Shown here: piece by piece, positions 33,771-45,700 of the stretch
Layout of the letters: each line of letters starts with the position of its first letter
How positions within the stretch are numbered: position 1 is the stretch's first letter
DNA from: Corbicula japonica
Taxonomy: Eukaryota > Mollusca > Bivalvia > Venerida > Cyrenidae
DNA length: 64,000 bases
Direction: 5' to 3'
NCBI GenBank assembly: GCA_038501625.1
Contig: JAZAYU010000061.1
Span: forward strand, 1,104,303 to 1,168,302
Notes under the pieces: generated by a model
What the model was told of the DNA's origin: nothing
Databases searched by the model: none
What the model saw: only the letters and a program-made list of their open reading frames with translations
Position numbers and translations under genes: made by a program

Positions 33771-33844
33771 AAAATGTATGGCATGGATCAATTACAAATG
33801 GTGCTATTGAGAGCTTAATGGAGAAAATGTATTTATTTTATGCT

Positions 33845-34245
33845 TTTCAGTGAATTACAGAATTTTCTCGGTGAAAACAGTGGAATATCATTTTTATTTT
33901 CACTGATTTTTTCACGTTGGTACCCAAACGCACATAACATATCAAACAAGAACATTTAGAAAATGGGCTCAAACTTGTATATTTGACGTCATGACGTCAC
34001 GTCGAAAACAAGCGGTTTTAGCGCCATTTGTTGAAACTTTTCTGTCCAATTCACGCAAATTTTGCACTAAAAGCATAAAATAAAAAGAAAATTTGTTTTT
34101 ACCAGTGAAAGATAAAAATATATTTCACTCGTGAACTCGGGAATTATGTATTTTCACTCGTGGCTACGCCACTTGTGAAAATACGAATTCCGGAGCTCAC
34201 TCGGTGAAATATATTTCTATCTTACACTGGTAAAAACAAATATCC
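33845..34245. mobile_element. Palindromic element with TACCAGTGAAAGATA arms
   Basis: A near-perfect palindrome, 34099-34243, runs from TACCAGTGAAAGATAAAAAT to ATTTCTATCTTACACTGGTA around GGCTACGCC. Related GTGAA-rich sequence from 33845 suggests a longer element. Confidence 0.65.
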
Positions 34246-35339
34246 TCTATATGTTAATACTCATTGTTTAGTAGTACTGCAGTCATGAGTTATCTTAGGA
34301 TATTCTCCACACTGATTGCGTAATCTGACATGACTGTTAGTCGACCAGAAGTTAACATATCATTCTGATCTTGATATCACTAGCCTTTGTTCAGACATTA
34401 TTCCTAATGTAAACTCACCTGTGGGTAACTTTAAACAAACTTATTGCAAATTAAATGATATCTTACTGGTTTATTGTATGAATTTGTAAATTAGATAAGC
34501 AATAAATAGGCAACCTTACACAGTAATTAAATTCTTCAGTTTAAGTGTTTTTTCAAGTTTGAAAATTTAATCAGTGAATAAAGCTTAGAACATGGTGCTG
34601 TGATGGACATTTTATTCTTTTACACATTCTGTTTTGTATTTTAGCAGTTACAGTCCAGACTTTGTTTACATGCAGAGATTCATAAATGACCCATCCATAA
34701 AACCTTTTACTCCTGGTTTTTCTATTTTGTGCATACTGCAAGGGTTAAGTCTCATTAACACATGGCTTTTTACTGTCAATATTGCCACAGTCCCATTACT
34801 GTGTTGTTATGATACTTGACTGCTCATTTTAAAGACAGTCTTCATTCGAAGGTTTGACTGTATTCAGTTTAAGCCTCACGGATTATTATTGAATGTATTG
34901 TCCTGTACATATAAATATCAAGTGCAATTAATTTGAAGGTGTTGTACACAATCGGTATCATGTTCTTCACTATGATGTTATTTTATCATGAACAAGAGCA
35001 TTAACCAAGCTTTGGGATAGAGTGAATTAAGTCATAATTGTTTACGTTGTTTGCCATTCAAAGCAACTGATTCACATTTTGGTTAAATCGTTTATAGATG
35101 TTAGACATTTTTATTGTGTACCAGTTAACCAATAGTCAGTGTTTGGATATTATTTTATATTTATGAACTGCATGAAGTTAAAACCAGATAGATATGTACA
35201 CATGTCTGCTAGGGTAGAGTACAGTCCTAATATTTCCCAAACCCCATAACTAATAGATACAGCTTTCTTTCAATTTAAGCTAGTCAGTTGATTGTTCATA
35301 TCTGTAATTTACAAATGTTATAAGCTAAAGTCATTTTCT
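34246..35339. other. Intergenic DNA, nothing recognised
   Basis: AT-rich, no gene, no defined repeat. Confidence 0.4.
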
Positions 35340-35703
35340 AACTTGCGAGCAGCTAGTGTAGACCCCGATCAGACTCTGCAGATGGGAAGGCTGAACAGGG
35401 TCTACACATGTTGCATGTGACAAATGCTAGTCTAAGCACTTAACACTCTCCACCTTTGTGCCTTTGTGACCAGTGTAGATCTAGATCAGCCAGCACATCA
35501 TTGCCATCTGATCAGGATTTGCACTGTTAACTTTTTTATTCCTTAGATTATTTCTGACTAAAAAGCAGATGGTGCAGATTCTGATCAGTTGGCACAAATG
35601 TGCCGGCTTATCTGGATCTACACAAGTTGCACAAGCGAAAATTATCTGGAGCTACACAAGTTGCACGAGTAAAAAAAATTCATATATATGAAGTAAAGGG
35701 TCA
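35340..35703 (+). repeat. Two diverged P1 copies
   Basis: A fragment at 35340-35440 and a fuller copy at about 35443-35703 ending ATGAAGTAAAGGGT, which duplicates its ATCTGGAKCTACACAAGTTG segment. Confidence 0.6.
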
Positions 35704-35986
35704 AATCAATCATACAGCAACACAACTGCAATGTTAATAATGGAATATTCTCAAATTTTTTTCATTCTGAAAAAAAACAGTGATCAGGGTATCTTGGCTT
35801 TAAAGAAAAACTCTCCAAAATTACAGATTGATCAAAAGTGACCCCCATCATGTGAATTAGTTGCTTAAATATGAATGCCGACTGCAGTATTCCAGTCATA
35901 TAGTGCTATATAATGTTGAAGCATATCATGTTAAGTATTGTTGTTGTTGTTGCAAAGTCTGCTATATAACTTGTTGCTATTGCACC

Positions 35987-36227
35987 TTAACCCTTTCCTC
36001 CATAAATACGGCTTTTTACGCATGTGCCACCAGTGTAGATCCAGATCAGCCAGCACATCCGTGCTGTCTGATCAGGATCTGCACTGGCCACATTTTGGTC
36101 AGAAATAAACTAATGAATCAAAAAGCGAACAGTTTAGATCCTGATCAGACAGCACGGATGTACTGGCTGATCTGGATCTAAACTGTTCGCCCACGCAATT
36201 AAGGTGCATCTATGGAGGAAAGGGTTA
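35987..36227 (+). mobile_element. P1 double-hairpin element, best-preserved copy
   Basis: TTAACCCTTTCCTCC and GGAGGAAAGGGTTA ends. The left hairpin pairs 24 of 27 positions around a 4-base ATCC loop; the right hairpin (GAACAGTTTAGATCCTGATC and its mirror) is equally strong. The whole copy is also an inverted repeat. A GTTGTTGTTGTTGTTG run sits just before it. Confidence 0.9.
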
Positions 36228-37409
36228 TGTATGTATTTATACTGCTTGTTTACCTTTAACTCACAATTCCTTGCTAAACAGTTCATACATGCAGTATCTC
36301 CCAACTCTGTGTTCTGTTCTGTTCTGTCTTTGTTACAAGTGTTAAACAGGAAACACAAATATGTTTGTCAGTAAAATTATAGTCTGTTGAACTGAGTTTT
36401 CAGCAGTATGAAAACAATATTTACTCATTTTATTTATGAAGATTCATTCAAGATGTACCTATGTAAAATAAGTAGTGGGACAAATCCTCAAAGTTTTTTA
36501 ATACACAAGAGTTTAATGCTCTTCGATTCAACTTGTTTTTATAAACAGTATCCCTTCAAGGATGTAAATGTAAAAAAATCATCATTTAGGAAATGTTTGA
36601 ATACTGTTGTAATTAAGAAACTAATTTCATGAAATTTTTATTTCAAAATATATGGTTTCCTAAAAACAGTTTTATCTTGGGATTTAAAAAAGATATAGCA
36701 AAACAATATGCTATCTTCTTTTTGTCCATCTTTCAGTCATATATTCATTAAAAGTAATTTCCTCATTATATCAACCTGTTTGACATTAATTATACCTGTT
36801 GACTGGATGTCAGTGTCAGAAATTAATAGTTACTGTTTGGCTGTTGAATAACATGATTGTTTATATTCACATAAAATGCACCCTTGCCACACTTGCATAC
36901 AATGAAATAAATGTCATTTTATTGTTTGTAATTACTGAAGGATCATATATTATTGTGATTTTCTGGCTAATGACAAAGATGCTTCAAGATTAATTCCTTT
37001 ACATCAGTTGTAATCTGTTCAATTTATAATTATGGGTCAGTAATATTATGCAATATTATACCTCATTTGCATAAGCCCTTCTGTATTTAATATGACGTCA
37101 TCCAGTCCATAAATCGCATATTGACCGGCTATCCGGTCCATAATTCTTATATTGACCGTTTTTGATTACTTCAGAATCTAATATAAGAATAATTATCTTA
37201 TAAAGTGCGGGTCTGTTGCCTAGTAATATTTAATTTGATTAACAAAAATGGAATAGTAAAAGGCGTGCTTTATATGCCTGATGGCTTGTAAATAATAAAA
37301 AATCTGTATGGGATTTTTTACACACTGAACAAATCAAATTATTATTTAAAAGCAAATTATAGTAAAAATGACAGCAACAAAAGATATGAAAGAATTTAGA
37401 TTCGGTATA
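36228..37409. other. Intergenic DNA, nothing recognised
   Basis: AT-rich, with one short CCGGCTATCCGGTCCATAAT stretch near 37125. No gene. Confidence 0.4.
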
Positions 37410-37582
37410 ATATAACAAATAAAACATGGCATTGAGGGCAATATGCAAGTTTACGGACTGGTTGGTCAGACCTCGGAAGGTATATGGCCCTCAGCTGCGC
37501 TTCGGGCCATATACCTTCCTCAGTCTGACCAACCAGTCCGTAAACTTGCATATTGCCCTCAATGCCATGTTTTATTTGTTAA
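37410..37582. mobile_element. Palindromic element with AACAAATAAAACATGGC ends
   Basis: AACAAATAAAACATGGCATT at the left is mirrored by AATGCCATGTTTTATTTGTT at the right, meeting at CTCAGCTGCGCTTCGGGCC. About 170 bases, almost perfect, which suggests a recent insertion. Confidence 0.85.
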
Positions 37583-37741
37583 TTATTTGAAAAAACATTC
37601 CACACCATGTGCTCAAAGAGAGCATTTGTCTTTGATAGTTATATTTACACTACAGTGTTACTGTAGAAACCTTTTTTGCATACGTTTATGATAAGCAAAA
37701 CATTCCATTGCTCCATAGCTAGTATAATTGTATTTATCTTG

Positions 37742-37990
37742 TTAACCCTTTCCTCCATAGACACACCTTTATTGCGTGGGCAAACAGTTTAGATCCAGAT
37801 CAGCCCACATATTCGTGCCGTCTAATCAGGATCTAAACTGTTTGCTTTTTGATTCATTAGGTTATTTCTGACCAAAATGCGACCAGTGCAGATCGTGATC
37901 AGACGGCACAGATGTGCCAGCTGATCTGGATCTACACTGTTCGCACATGCCTAAAAATGTGTATAGATCCCGAATGGAGGAAAGGGTTAA
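37742..37990 (+). mobile_element. P1 double-hairpin element, intact
   Basis: TTAACCCTTTCCTCC and GGAGGAAAGGGTTAA. The 19-base sequence after it, TTGTATTTATCTTGTTAA, repeats the sequence just before it, so a short flanking duplication is visible here. Confidence 0.85.
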
Positions 37991-38406
37991 TTGTATTTAT
38001 CTTGTTAAGTGATCATTGTTGCTGATCTAAATGTTTTGCTTTTATTGTATAAACTAATGTTCATTATGAAGAGCTCACTAAAGCTTGTGTTAAGAATTGC
38101 AAAACCATCATCCACATATATATATTACTTGACTTGACTTGTTATCATTTTTTCTTGACCTTTCAGATACCATTTTATCACCAAATTTAAGATCTGTAGA
38201 TATTGTATGGTCCTAAAACAGTCAACAATTCTAACAAGACACATTTACACCAATTTACTATAGTGTAAGGCATGTGTACTGTAAAAGAATAAAACAGAAA
38301 ATCAACCTTAGGGGTAGGTATCTAACAATGTATATCATTCTAGAGGAATACCTTGCAAACCAGTTTATATTATTTAAATATGTCTGCAATAGAAACTTTT
38401 TGTTGT

Positions 38407-38646
38407 TTAACCCTTTCCTCCATAGACACACCTTTATTGCATGGGCAACAGTTTAGATCCTGAGCAGCAGGCACATCTGTGCCGTCTGATCAGGATCTAA
38501 ACTGTTCGCTTTTTGATTTGTTAGGTTATTTCTGACCAAAATATGACAGTACAGATCCTGATCAGAAGGCATGGATGTGCTGACTGATCTGGATCTACAC
38601 TGGTCGCATTTGCGTAAAAATGCGTATATATGGAGGAAAGTGTTAA
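38407..38646 (+). mobile_element. P1 double-hairpin element, intact
   Basis: TTAACCCTTTCCTCC and GGAGGAAAGTGTTAA. The sequence AATATGTCTGCAAT.GAAAC.. appears on both sides (38379 and 38647), another flanking duplication. Confidence 0.85.
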
Positions 38647-38837
38647 ATATGTCTGCAATGGAAACTATTTGTTGTTAAATCTTAAGTTGATAAATGTACT
38701 AGTCGTATACTTGTTATGGATTGCTTCAAATTTTTGTTACTTAAATTGTTTTCCTTGTTTTGTATATTTTAAGAATGCTCCTATGTTACCTAGATTTTGA
38801 ATATGGTACAAAAGAAAAGAGACATGAATAATCATTA

Positions 38838-39890
38838 TACCCCCACAAACGAAGTTTGAGGGGGTATATAGGAGTGAGCTTGTCGGTCGGTCGGTCTGTC
38901 GGTCGGTCGGATTCTTCGTTTCTGGATGATAACTCATGAAGGGCTTGACAGATTTAAATTATTTTCGGTACACATGTGTAACATCATAAGATACAGGTCA
39001 AGTTCGATTTTGGGGTTGGTGGGGTCAGTGTCAAGGTCACTGTTACTAAAAATAGAAAAATCGTTTCCGGATGATAAGTCATGAAGGGCTTGACAGATTT
39101 AAATGAGTTTTGGTACACGTGTAACATCATAAGATTCAGGTCAAGTTCGATTTTGGGGCTGGTGGGGTCAGTGTCAAGGTCACTGTTACTAAAAATAGAA
39201 AAATCATTTCCAGATGATAACTTATGAAGGGCTTGACAGATTAAAAAATATTTTTGGTACACAGGTGTATCATCTGGTGGGGTCAATGTCAAGGTCAGAG
39301 TTCCTAAAAATAGAAAAATGGTTTCCATATGATAACTCGTGAAATACATCACAGATAAAATTCATTTTGGGGACATAGATGAAACATCACAAAATACAGG
39401 TCAAGATCGACTTTGGGGCCTGCAGGGTCAATGTAAAGGTCAATGTTACCTAAAATAGAAAATTTGTTTCTGGACCACAACTCATGAAATACTTCATAGA
39501 TTTAATTGTTTTTTGGGACACAGATGTAACTTTACAAGATACAGGTAAGGTTTTACTTTGGGGCCTGTGGGGTCAAGGTCAAGGTCACCTATTTAAACTT
39601 CAAAACTTCATTTCCGCTCAGAAACTATAGCTTGGAATGAGATTCCTAAATCAAATTTGGTGTATTGGTAGTTTCTTGAAGACGACTTTTGGGATTGAAA
39701 GTAAGGCCTGTGGGGTCAAGGTCACTGTTACTAAAATAGAAAAAACAGTATATGCTCAATAACTTTAGTTCGGAATGAGATATTATGGTAAAAATGGTTA
39801 TATAGGTAGTGTCTGTGAAGACGAAACTTGGTATTGAAAATGGACCTGGTGGGGTCAAGGTCACTGTTCACTGTTACTAAAAATAGAAAT
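38838..39890 (+). mobile_element. Array element R4: internal tandem repeat of about 145 bp with GTCGGTCGGT leader
   Basis: It begins ACCCCCACAAACGAAGTTTG, then GTCGGTCGGTCGGTCTGTCG, then about seven units aligned on GGATGATAAC (38928, 39073, 39216), becoming diverged to the right. Each unit has GGGGTCARTGTCAAGGTCA. Non-coding. Confidence 0.8.
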
Positions 39891-39991
39891 AAGCATTCCC
39901 AGTTCAAGTATCAAGCACACATATGGGGTATTTAATCACTTTCAGTGATAATTCTAGTTTGGTTTGAATACATACAGTACAACACAACCTA

Positions 39992-40229
39992 TCCCTTTCC
40001 TCCATATATACGCATTTTATGCATGTGCGACCAGTGCAGATCCTGATCAGACAGCACTGATGTGCCATCTGATCAGGATCTGCACTGGTCACATTTTGGC
40101 CTGAAATAACCTAACGAATCATAAAGCAAACAGTGCAGATCCTGATCAGACAGCACGGATGTGCCGGCTGATCTGGATTTATACTGTTCGCCCACGCAAT
40201 AAAGGTGTGTCTGTGGAGGAAAGGGTTAA
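39992..40229 (+). mobile_element. P1 double-hairpin element
   Basis: The left end has lost TTAA (ATCCCTTTCCTCC); the right end is GGAGGAAAGGGTTAA. The first hairpin is homogenised: both stems carry the GCAGATCCTGATCAG version. Confidence 0.8.
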
Positions 40230-41535
40230 AAAGTATATTGCTGTTTTATCTTTGAACAATTTTACACTTACTAATCATCTATCTGTTTTTACCAGTATCA
40301 ATGCAGGTGAAGGAACCCCTCAAAATTTCATTCCATGCTTTTTATAAAGATATTTAGGATATTTACTACTGCACTGCTTTAAGAATCATATGCAAATCTG
40401 AACAACATATCCAGAAAGAGCGTTTTATTTTTTGTGAATATTTCATAGCGCATCAACACAGAAAGTGCAGGGCACATGCCTAAGCGATGGCTTTATATAT
40501 AATTTACCAACCCAAGATGCTTTTTTTTGTGGCAACATACCTTGAAATTGAATTTCATATCTCTTAGTTCAGGTATATATATTGAGACATTTTAAACTGT
40601 CCATGGTTAGATCATTAAACTGATGTCAACTATTTTATTATTCTTTTAAAATTTTATTTTCTTTGTTATATTTACAATTTTAAATGTTCCACTTCATGTA
40701 ATCACAAAACCAGAACAAGCATTATTGTGGTATTACTTCCTCTTGAAATAGCTTTTCTTTTTGTTTTTCTTCTTTACAACATAAGTTTCATTTCTACATA
40801 CAATATTGTGTAGATGTACAGCTTTGGACAGTGCCTAGTTATTTGTTAAAATTTTCCTGCAATGTAATGTACAGATCTATATTGTAATAACCATTTCTGA
40901 GAAGGAACCAGTATATTTATGCATATTACTGATTTTATACTCTTACCAAAATAAAAGAATGAAATTCTGAATCTTGTTGTTTTAAAAAGGCACGATTGTT
41001 GTAAAAAAAAACAAAATTAGAGAACAAATCTCAGGTCATAGCTATATGGTTGTTTCAAGTTTAGCCAAATCTCTAGAGTTTTTATGACTGTCAGCCAGTA
41101 TTTTCTTGCCAGGTACAAGAAGTGTATGTACAAGATAACAAACTACATGTGCAACAGAAAATTAAAGAAAAATGCTAACAAACTGGTGTTATTCCCTATA
41201 TTCTATTTTAATAAAAGTGTTAAAAATGGTTGTACTAAAGTTTTTTTCAGTTTCTTTCACTTTCTAATGGTAATTACCCTTTTAATTCAGTAAGTGTCTG
41301 TATAATGCATTAGCAGTGTTCTTTTGGACCAACTGACCTACTTGTTAACTTCAGTATATACCAGGGTCATTTCTCAAGTTTTGAAGTTATCACAGTTTAT
41401 GAAAAGATTTCCATGTCAACCCAACACTATATTGAACCAGTGACATAATTTACACAATAGGTGTTGATAATTGTTTATTCAGGTCTACTTAGATGTTTAC
41501 TTTCATGCTTTAATAATTTGTGTAAACCACCAGGG
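40230..41535. other. Intergenic DNA, nothing recognised
   Basis: AT-rich. Several AATAAA-type strings (about 40951 and 41211) could serve an extended RhoGEF 3' UTR, but no evidence ties them to it. Confidence 0.35.
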
Positions 41536-41539
41536 CTGC

Positions 41540-41634
41540 GGGTTATAAAACAGAGATTGGAAACCAGTCTCAAATCTCAAGCATCTGATTGCTCAGATGC
41601 TTGAGATTTGAGACTGTTTCCATGCTCAGTTTTA
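41540..41634. mobile_element. P2 palindromic element, internally deleted
   Basis: GGTTATAAAACAGAGATTGG to CATGCTCAGTTTTAT with the centre reduced to CTGATTGCTCAG; the TGGCGACCAGTCGCCA core is missing. Confidence 0.8.
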
Positions 41635-41663
41635 TGTTTATACATGTGCTGAAACATTTGCCT

Positions 41664-41799
41664 AAGGTTACAAAACTGAGCATAGAATCCAGTCTCAAAT
41701 CTCAAACATCTGATTGGCTGAAATGGCGACCAGTCGCCATTTCAGCCAATCAGATGCTTGAGATTTGAGACTGGTTTCCAAACTCAGTTTTATAACCTT
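41664..41799. mobile_element. P2 palindromic element, intact
   Basis: AAGGTTACAAAACTGAG to CTCAGTTTTATAACCTT, centre ATGGCGACCAGTCGCCAT. It follows the deleted copy by 30 bases. Confidence 0.9.
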
Positions 41800-42392
41800 C
41801 AGTTATTGTGTTTTGTTTCCGTTTCATTTCTCTATTCAAATATTTTATATGAAAAACATAGCAAGCATCAAATTGTGTTCAAGTTTTAAGTAAGATATGA
41901 CATGGTATTCAATGCATCAGAGATTATTGGTTGTTACAGAAAATTGTATAATGGTTCTACCCTTGATTCTTAACGTTATGCGGAGTTTAAACATACTAAC
42001 CCAACTATACTCAGCAAAACAGGAAACCGGACACTTAATAACTTTTAATTACTGTTTAGTTACTTAATAATATAACTATTATTTTCGAACGCTCCCATTA
42101 AAAATAATGGATTAAACACAGGCTGTTAACCACTTGTTGCAAGCACAGGAATAGATATCAACATGTAAATGTACAGATAAATTCAAAACACATTCGATTT
42201 TCATTTCCAATCATAATTCACTGATTCGAAGAAAATATGTCAATGTGCAGTGCCATGTTCCCTTTTTTGTGGAGCATATATATTATGTAGACGTCCCTTC
42301 ACCAGTCATGACAAATAAATTTCCCACAGAATCTAATTTATACATGTAGCACATTTCACAGTTGTATCTCTTGAATCGTTCTCTGTAGATCA

Positions 42393-42700
42393 CTAATTCG
42401 TAATCTTGTATGAAGCGACAATTTTCTTTCGAGAATTGTTCAACATTTCCGCCCAGTGATCTCGAGCACCCGAGTCAAAATTCTTTCCAATGTAAACCCG
42501 ACCAATAATTTTGCTGGATTTCGATTCTGCGTCATAGTGGCAGACAACCAATGAAAAGTAGACTTTCTCGACTTCCGTTAGCGGAACATCGAAAGAGAAA
42601 CTCTCGTTGAAGACGGGATTGAGATCTGCAGCTCGTACTGTCGTCTTGACTCTTTTCAGTTGTCTACCGTCAAACATAAGATATGCCTTTACACAACCAT
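42393..42700 (-). CDS. Synaptotagmin-like exon 5: rest of C2B domain and stop
   Basis: A 308-nt coding part, phase 1 in, acceptor TTGTTTTCCAG. It encodes DGCVKAYLMFDGRQLKRVKT (the usual polybasic strand reduced to KRVK), NPVFNESFSFDVP, loop 3 as CHYDAESKSSK (first Asp replaced by His, last by Ser), IIGRVYIG and the C-terminal helix HWAEMLNNSRKK. The stop codon ends at 42393. Confidence 0.9.
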
Positions 42701-45700
42701 CTGGAAAACAAAGAGCTTAGTTGTTGCTTATTGTGTATCAATATCAACTTATTTAATAGTTAGTTGGAAAAAGTGACATAGGCATATCAGGTATATGGAA
42801 TGGACGCATCCAGAGCACACAGCCTCCCCACATAGCCAAAACTTAAAGCGGAAAAGACAGCATGACAATGGCTGAAGGTTATAAAGCTGAGATTGGAAAC
42901 CAGTCTCAAATCTCAAGCATCTGATTGGCTGAAATGGCGACTGGTCGCCATTTCAGCCAATCAGATGCTTGAGATTCGAGACTGGTTTCCATGCTCAGTT
43001 TTATAACCTTGGGCAAATGTGTTTATAAAATGATCAATTTCAAAATAGAAACTTTCCAACAAAGGGTTACCTCCCTTGTATGGTAAATGAGAAAACATTT
43101 TGCCACTTGCGGGGGGGGGGGGGGGGGGTAGGTTCTTAACCAGGTTCTAGGGTGAACCTACATCACTCTTGCCCAACAGATTTTCATATGAACAAACAAG
43201 TAAAAGTTGTCTTGGTGAATTAGCTCCAACCCACCCATCTACTCTCCAATTTTGCATCCAAGTGCACACAAACGTAAAAAAAACATATGAAACTAATGGC
43301 GTTGTCATGCAATTACCTTAATAAGATGATATCACCTGGAGAAAAACCATTAACTGAACACGATAGCAGGAGTAAATGAAAACAGATCAATTTCTATGTT
43401 CTTTTACAATTCCCTAGAAACCTTCATAAACTCTTAAGCCCATGCAAACACACGGGTAAGAAAGGCGATCGACCGAGAATTTATAACCAGCAAAGGATAA
43501 TGACATCGTAAGTAAATCAACTTATTACTTCTATTCTTAAAGGACAACGCAATAAATAATCCTCTGACACAGTGTCTTTTTTTCTATCAACAATGCTAAT
43601 CGTCGTAAGACAGAGCTATAAAGCAAACCATTTTGAAGAATACATATACTCCTTTCCTCCATTTATACACATTTACTGCATCCGTGCCTGTCTGATTAGT
43701 ATCTGCACTGTTCGCTTTTTTATTTATTATTTTATTTCTGACAAAAAAGCAAACAGTGCAGATCCTGATCAGACGGCACGGATATACTGTAACGGCTAAA
43801 ATGGATCTATACTGGTCGCACAATGCGTTTTAGTCAAATATATGGAGTTAATTAAGGGTTACCTGTTGACCCCGTGACCTTGTCCATCACCTTCAGCCCT
43901 TTGATGGATTCCACGGACAGGTACATTTTCTCAGACGTAGGAAGATAACTCAGACCTATGGATAGACTTCCTAGGTTCTCCTGAAATATAACTCAAAACG
44001 TTAACAGTCTTAAAATGAGAAACGTACCAATCAAAGGTGCTTAGAACAGCAGCATGAGTGGACCATAATATGGACCATTGGTTGTCGTAGTCCAGGCGAC
44101 GAAAAGGAGTAAATTATTGAAAAATATGTTTACATTCTAGATCTAACACGTATAAGTAAAAGACCTGTTAACAGGTCGCAAACATTGCAAATGGCGAAAT
44201 CTGGCTAAAATTTCAAAAATGAATTTAGGGGGAAATACTTATTGCCAGCTAGATTTTAGTAAAGAAATGTATTTAGCTAAGTTTGTAGTTAATGTTTGCA
44301 AGATCAATTTAGTCTCACTCATGTTCTAATTACCAAGCACATACTAAAACAAAAGAAAAACCGTTTGCATGAGAACTCTGAAATTCATGGACAATATACC
44401 AAAGCAACTCATACCTGAAATAAGTATATGATGGTCTACAATCTTTAGTGCCAATTCGTGAAAATAATGTTAGAGTTTTCAAGAAATACAAGGAAAACTT
44501 ACTTCCTGGTTCTACTTTCGGTTTGAAGTCAAAAAATATTAATGTACTACTAAATTTCTGACATTATTTTGACAGATGACCGCAAAATATTGTAAATAAG
44601 TGTTTACTTGATATCTATATTATTTTTCTAGACATTTTAAACAGCCATTTCAGACTTCTTGTGCAAACGGTATTTCTTTTTTTGTGTGTATATTCTATGT
44701 AAATAAAGCATTTTTTTCAAACAACTTGAGCATCCGAACTTAAATACAGCCACGTGACACTATATTTCTTCACTTTTATTGGCCAGTGGGAATTAATGTA
44801 GAGTTTAAAAAAAGGTTAATCACGGTAATTAGAACATAAATAAGACTAAATTGCGCTTGCAAACATTAACAACATCCTTGGCTAAATATATTTCTTTACT
44901 AAAATCTTGGTGGCAATAAGTATTTCCCCCAAAATTCATTTTTGAAATTTTAGCCAGATTTCGCCATTTGCAATGTTTGCGACCCCTTAAGCGATCCGCT
45001 TACAAAAAGGGGAACCTTATAGCTGTTTATACTGAATTTGCTACATTTTTTACGGGAAGGATATAGAAAAACATGGAAAAAGCCTTCAGAGTAAGCATAA
45101 AACTCGACTCCCTGGTTCCTACAAAATGTCGAAGGCGGCGACAGTAAGGAACGACACCAATCTAATTAAACCAATTCTACTTCTTTGATAGATCAAAATG
45201 TCAAATATAATATAAAATTAATTTATATAATAATATAATAATATAATTTTAAATATAAACATTTTACAGAATATTTCAAAGCACGTTTGCCAGAAATGTG
45301 TTATTTTCGTAAAACGGAGTAGTATGACCTGAAAATCATGGTGAACTCCAGAAATCAGTATATGCTATATGTGAATATTCAAAATTGAATATTGGTTGCA
45401 ACTAAATCCCACAAAAGTCGTTATTTATAGCTTGTTTATAAAGAATTTTAAATTTCTGAACAGTATCATAACAATGAATGGTTGCATAAATTTCCATAAC
45501 TGCCCACCCATGAACAGGCTCAATCAAACCAAGTCTGCAATATGTTGATTATTTGTCGTGTTTGCTGGCTAACCAAGTTACATTTCCGTCAATTTAATTA
45601 TAAAAAATTAGCATTGTTTGTGCCGTGTGGCGGATGTAAAAAGTCTCCCCGTACATTCATTCAGTGCTGTTACCAATAACGTAATTTAAATGTCGTTGAG

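Noticed and set aside
35861..36181. Open frames with DPDQPAHPC-type peptides here and at 27492-27797, 28625-28861, 12860-13108, 36134-36358 and 39904-40092
   Set aside because: They coincide with P1 hairpin elements and occur on both strands of the same DNA; not genes.
2413..40229. Possible CRISPR-like array of repeated palindromes
   Set aside because: Copies are kilobases apart, not regularly spaced, and the DNA is animal.
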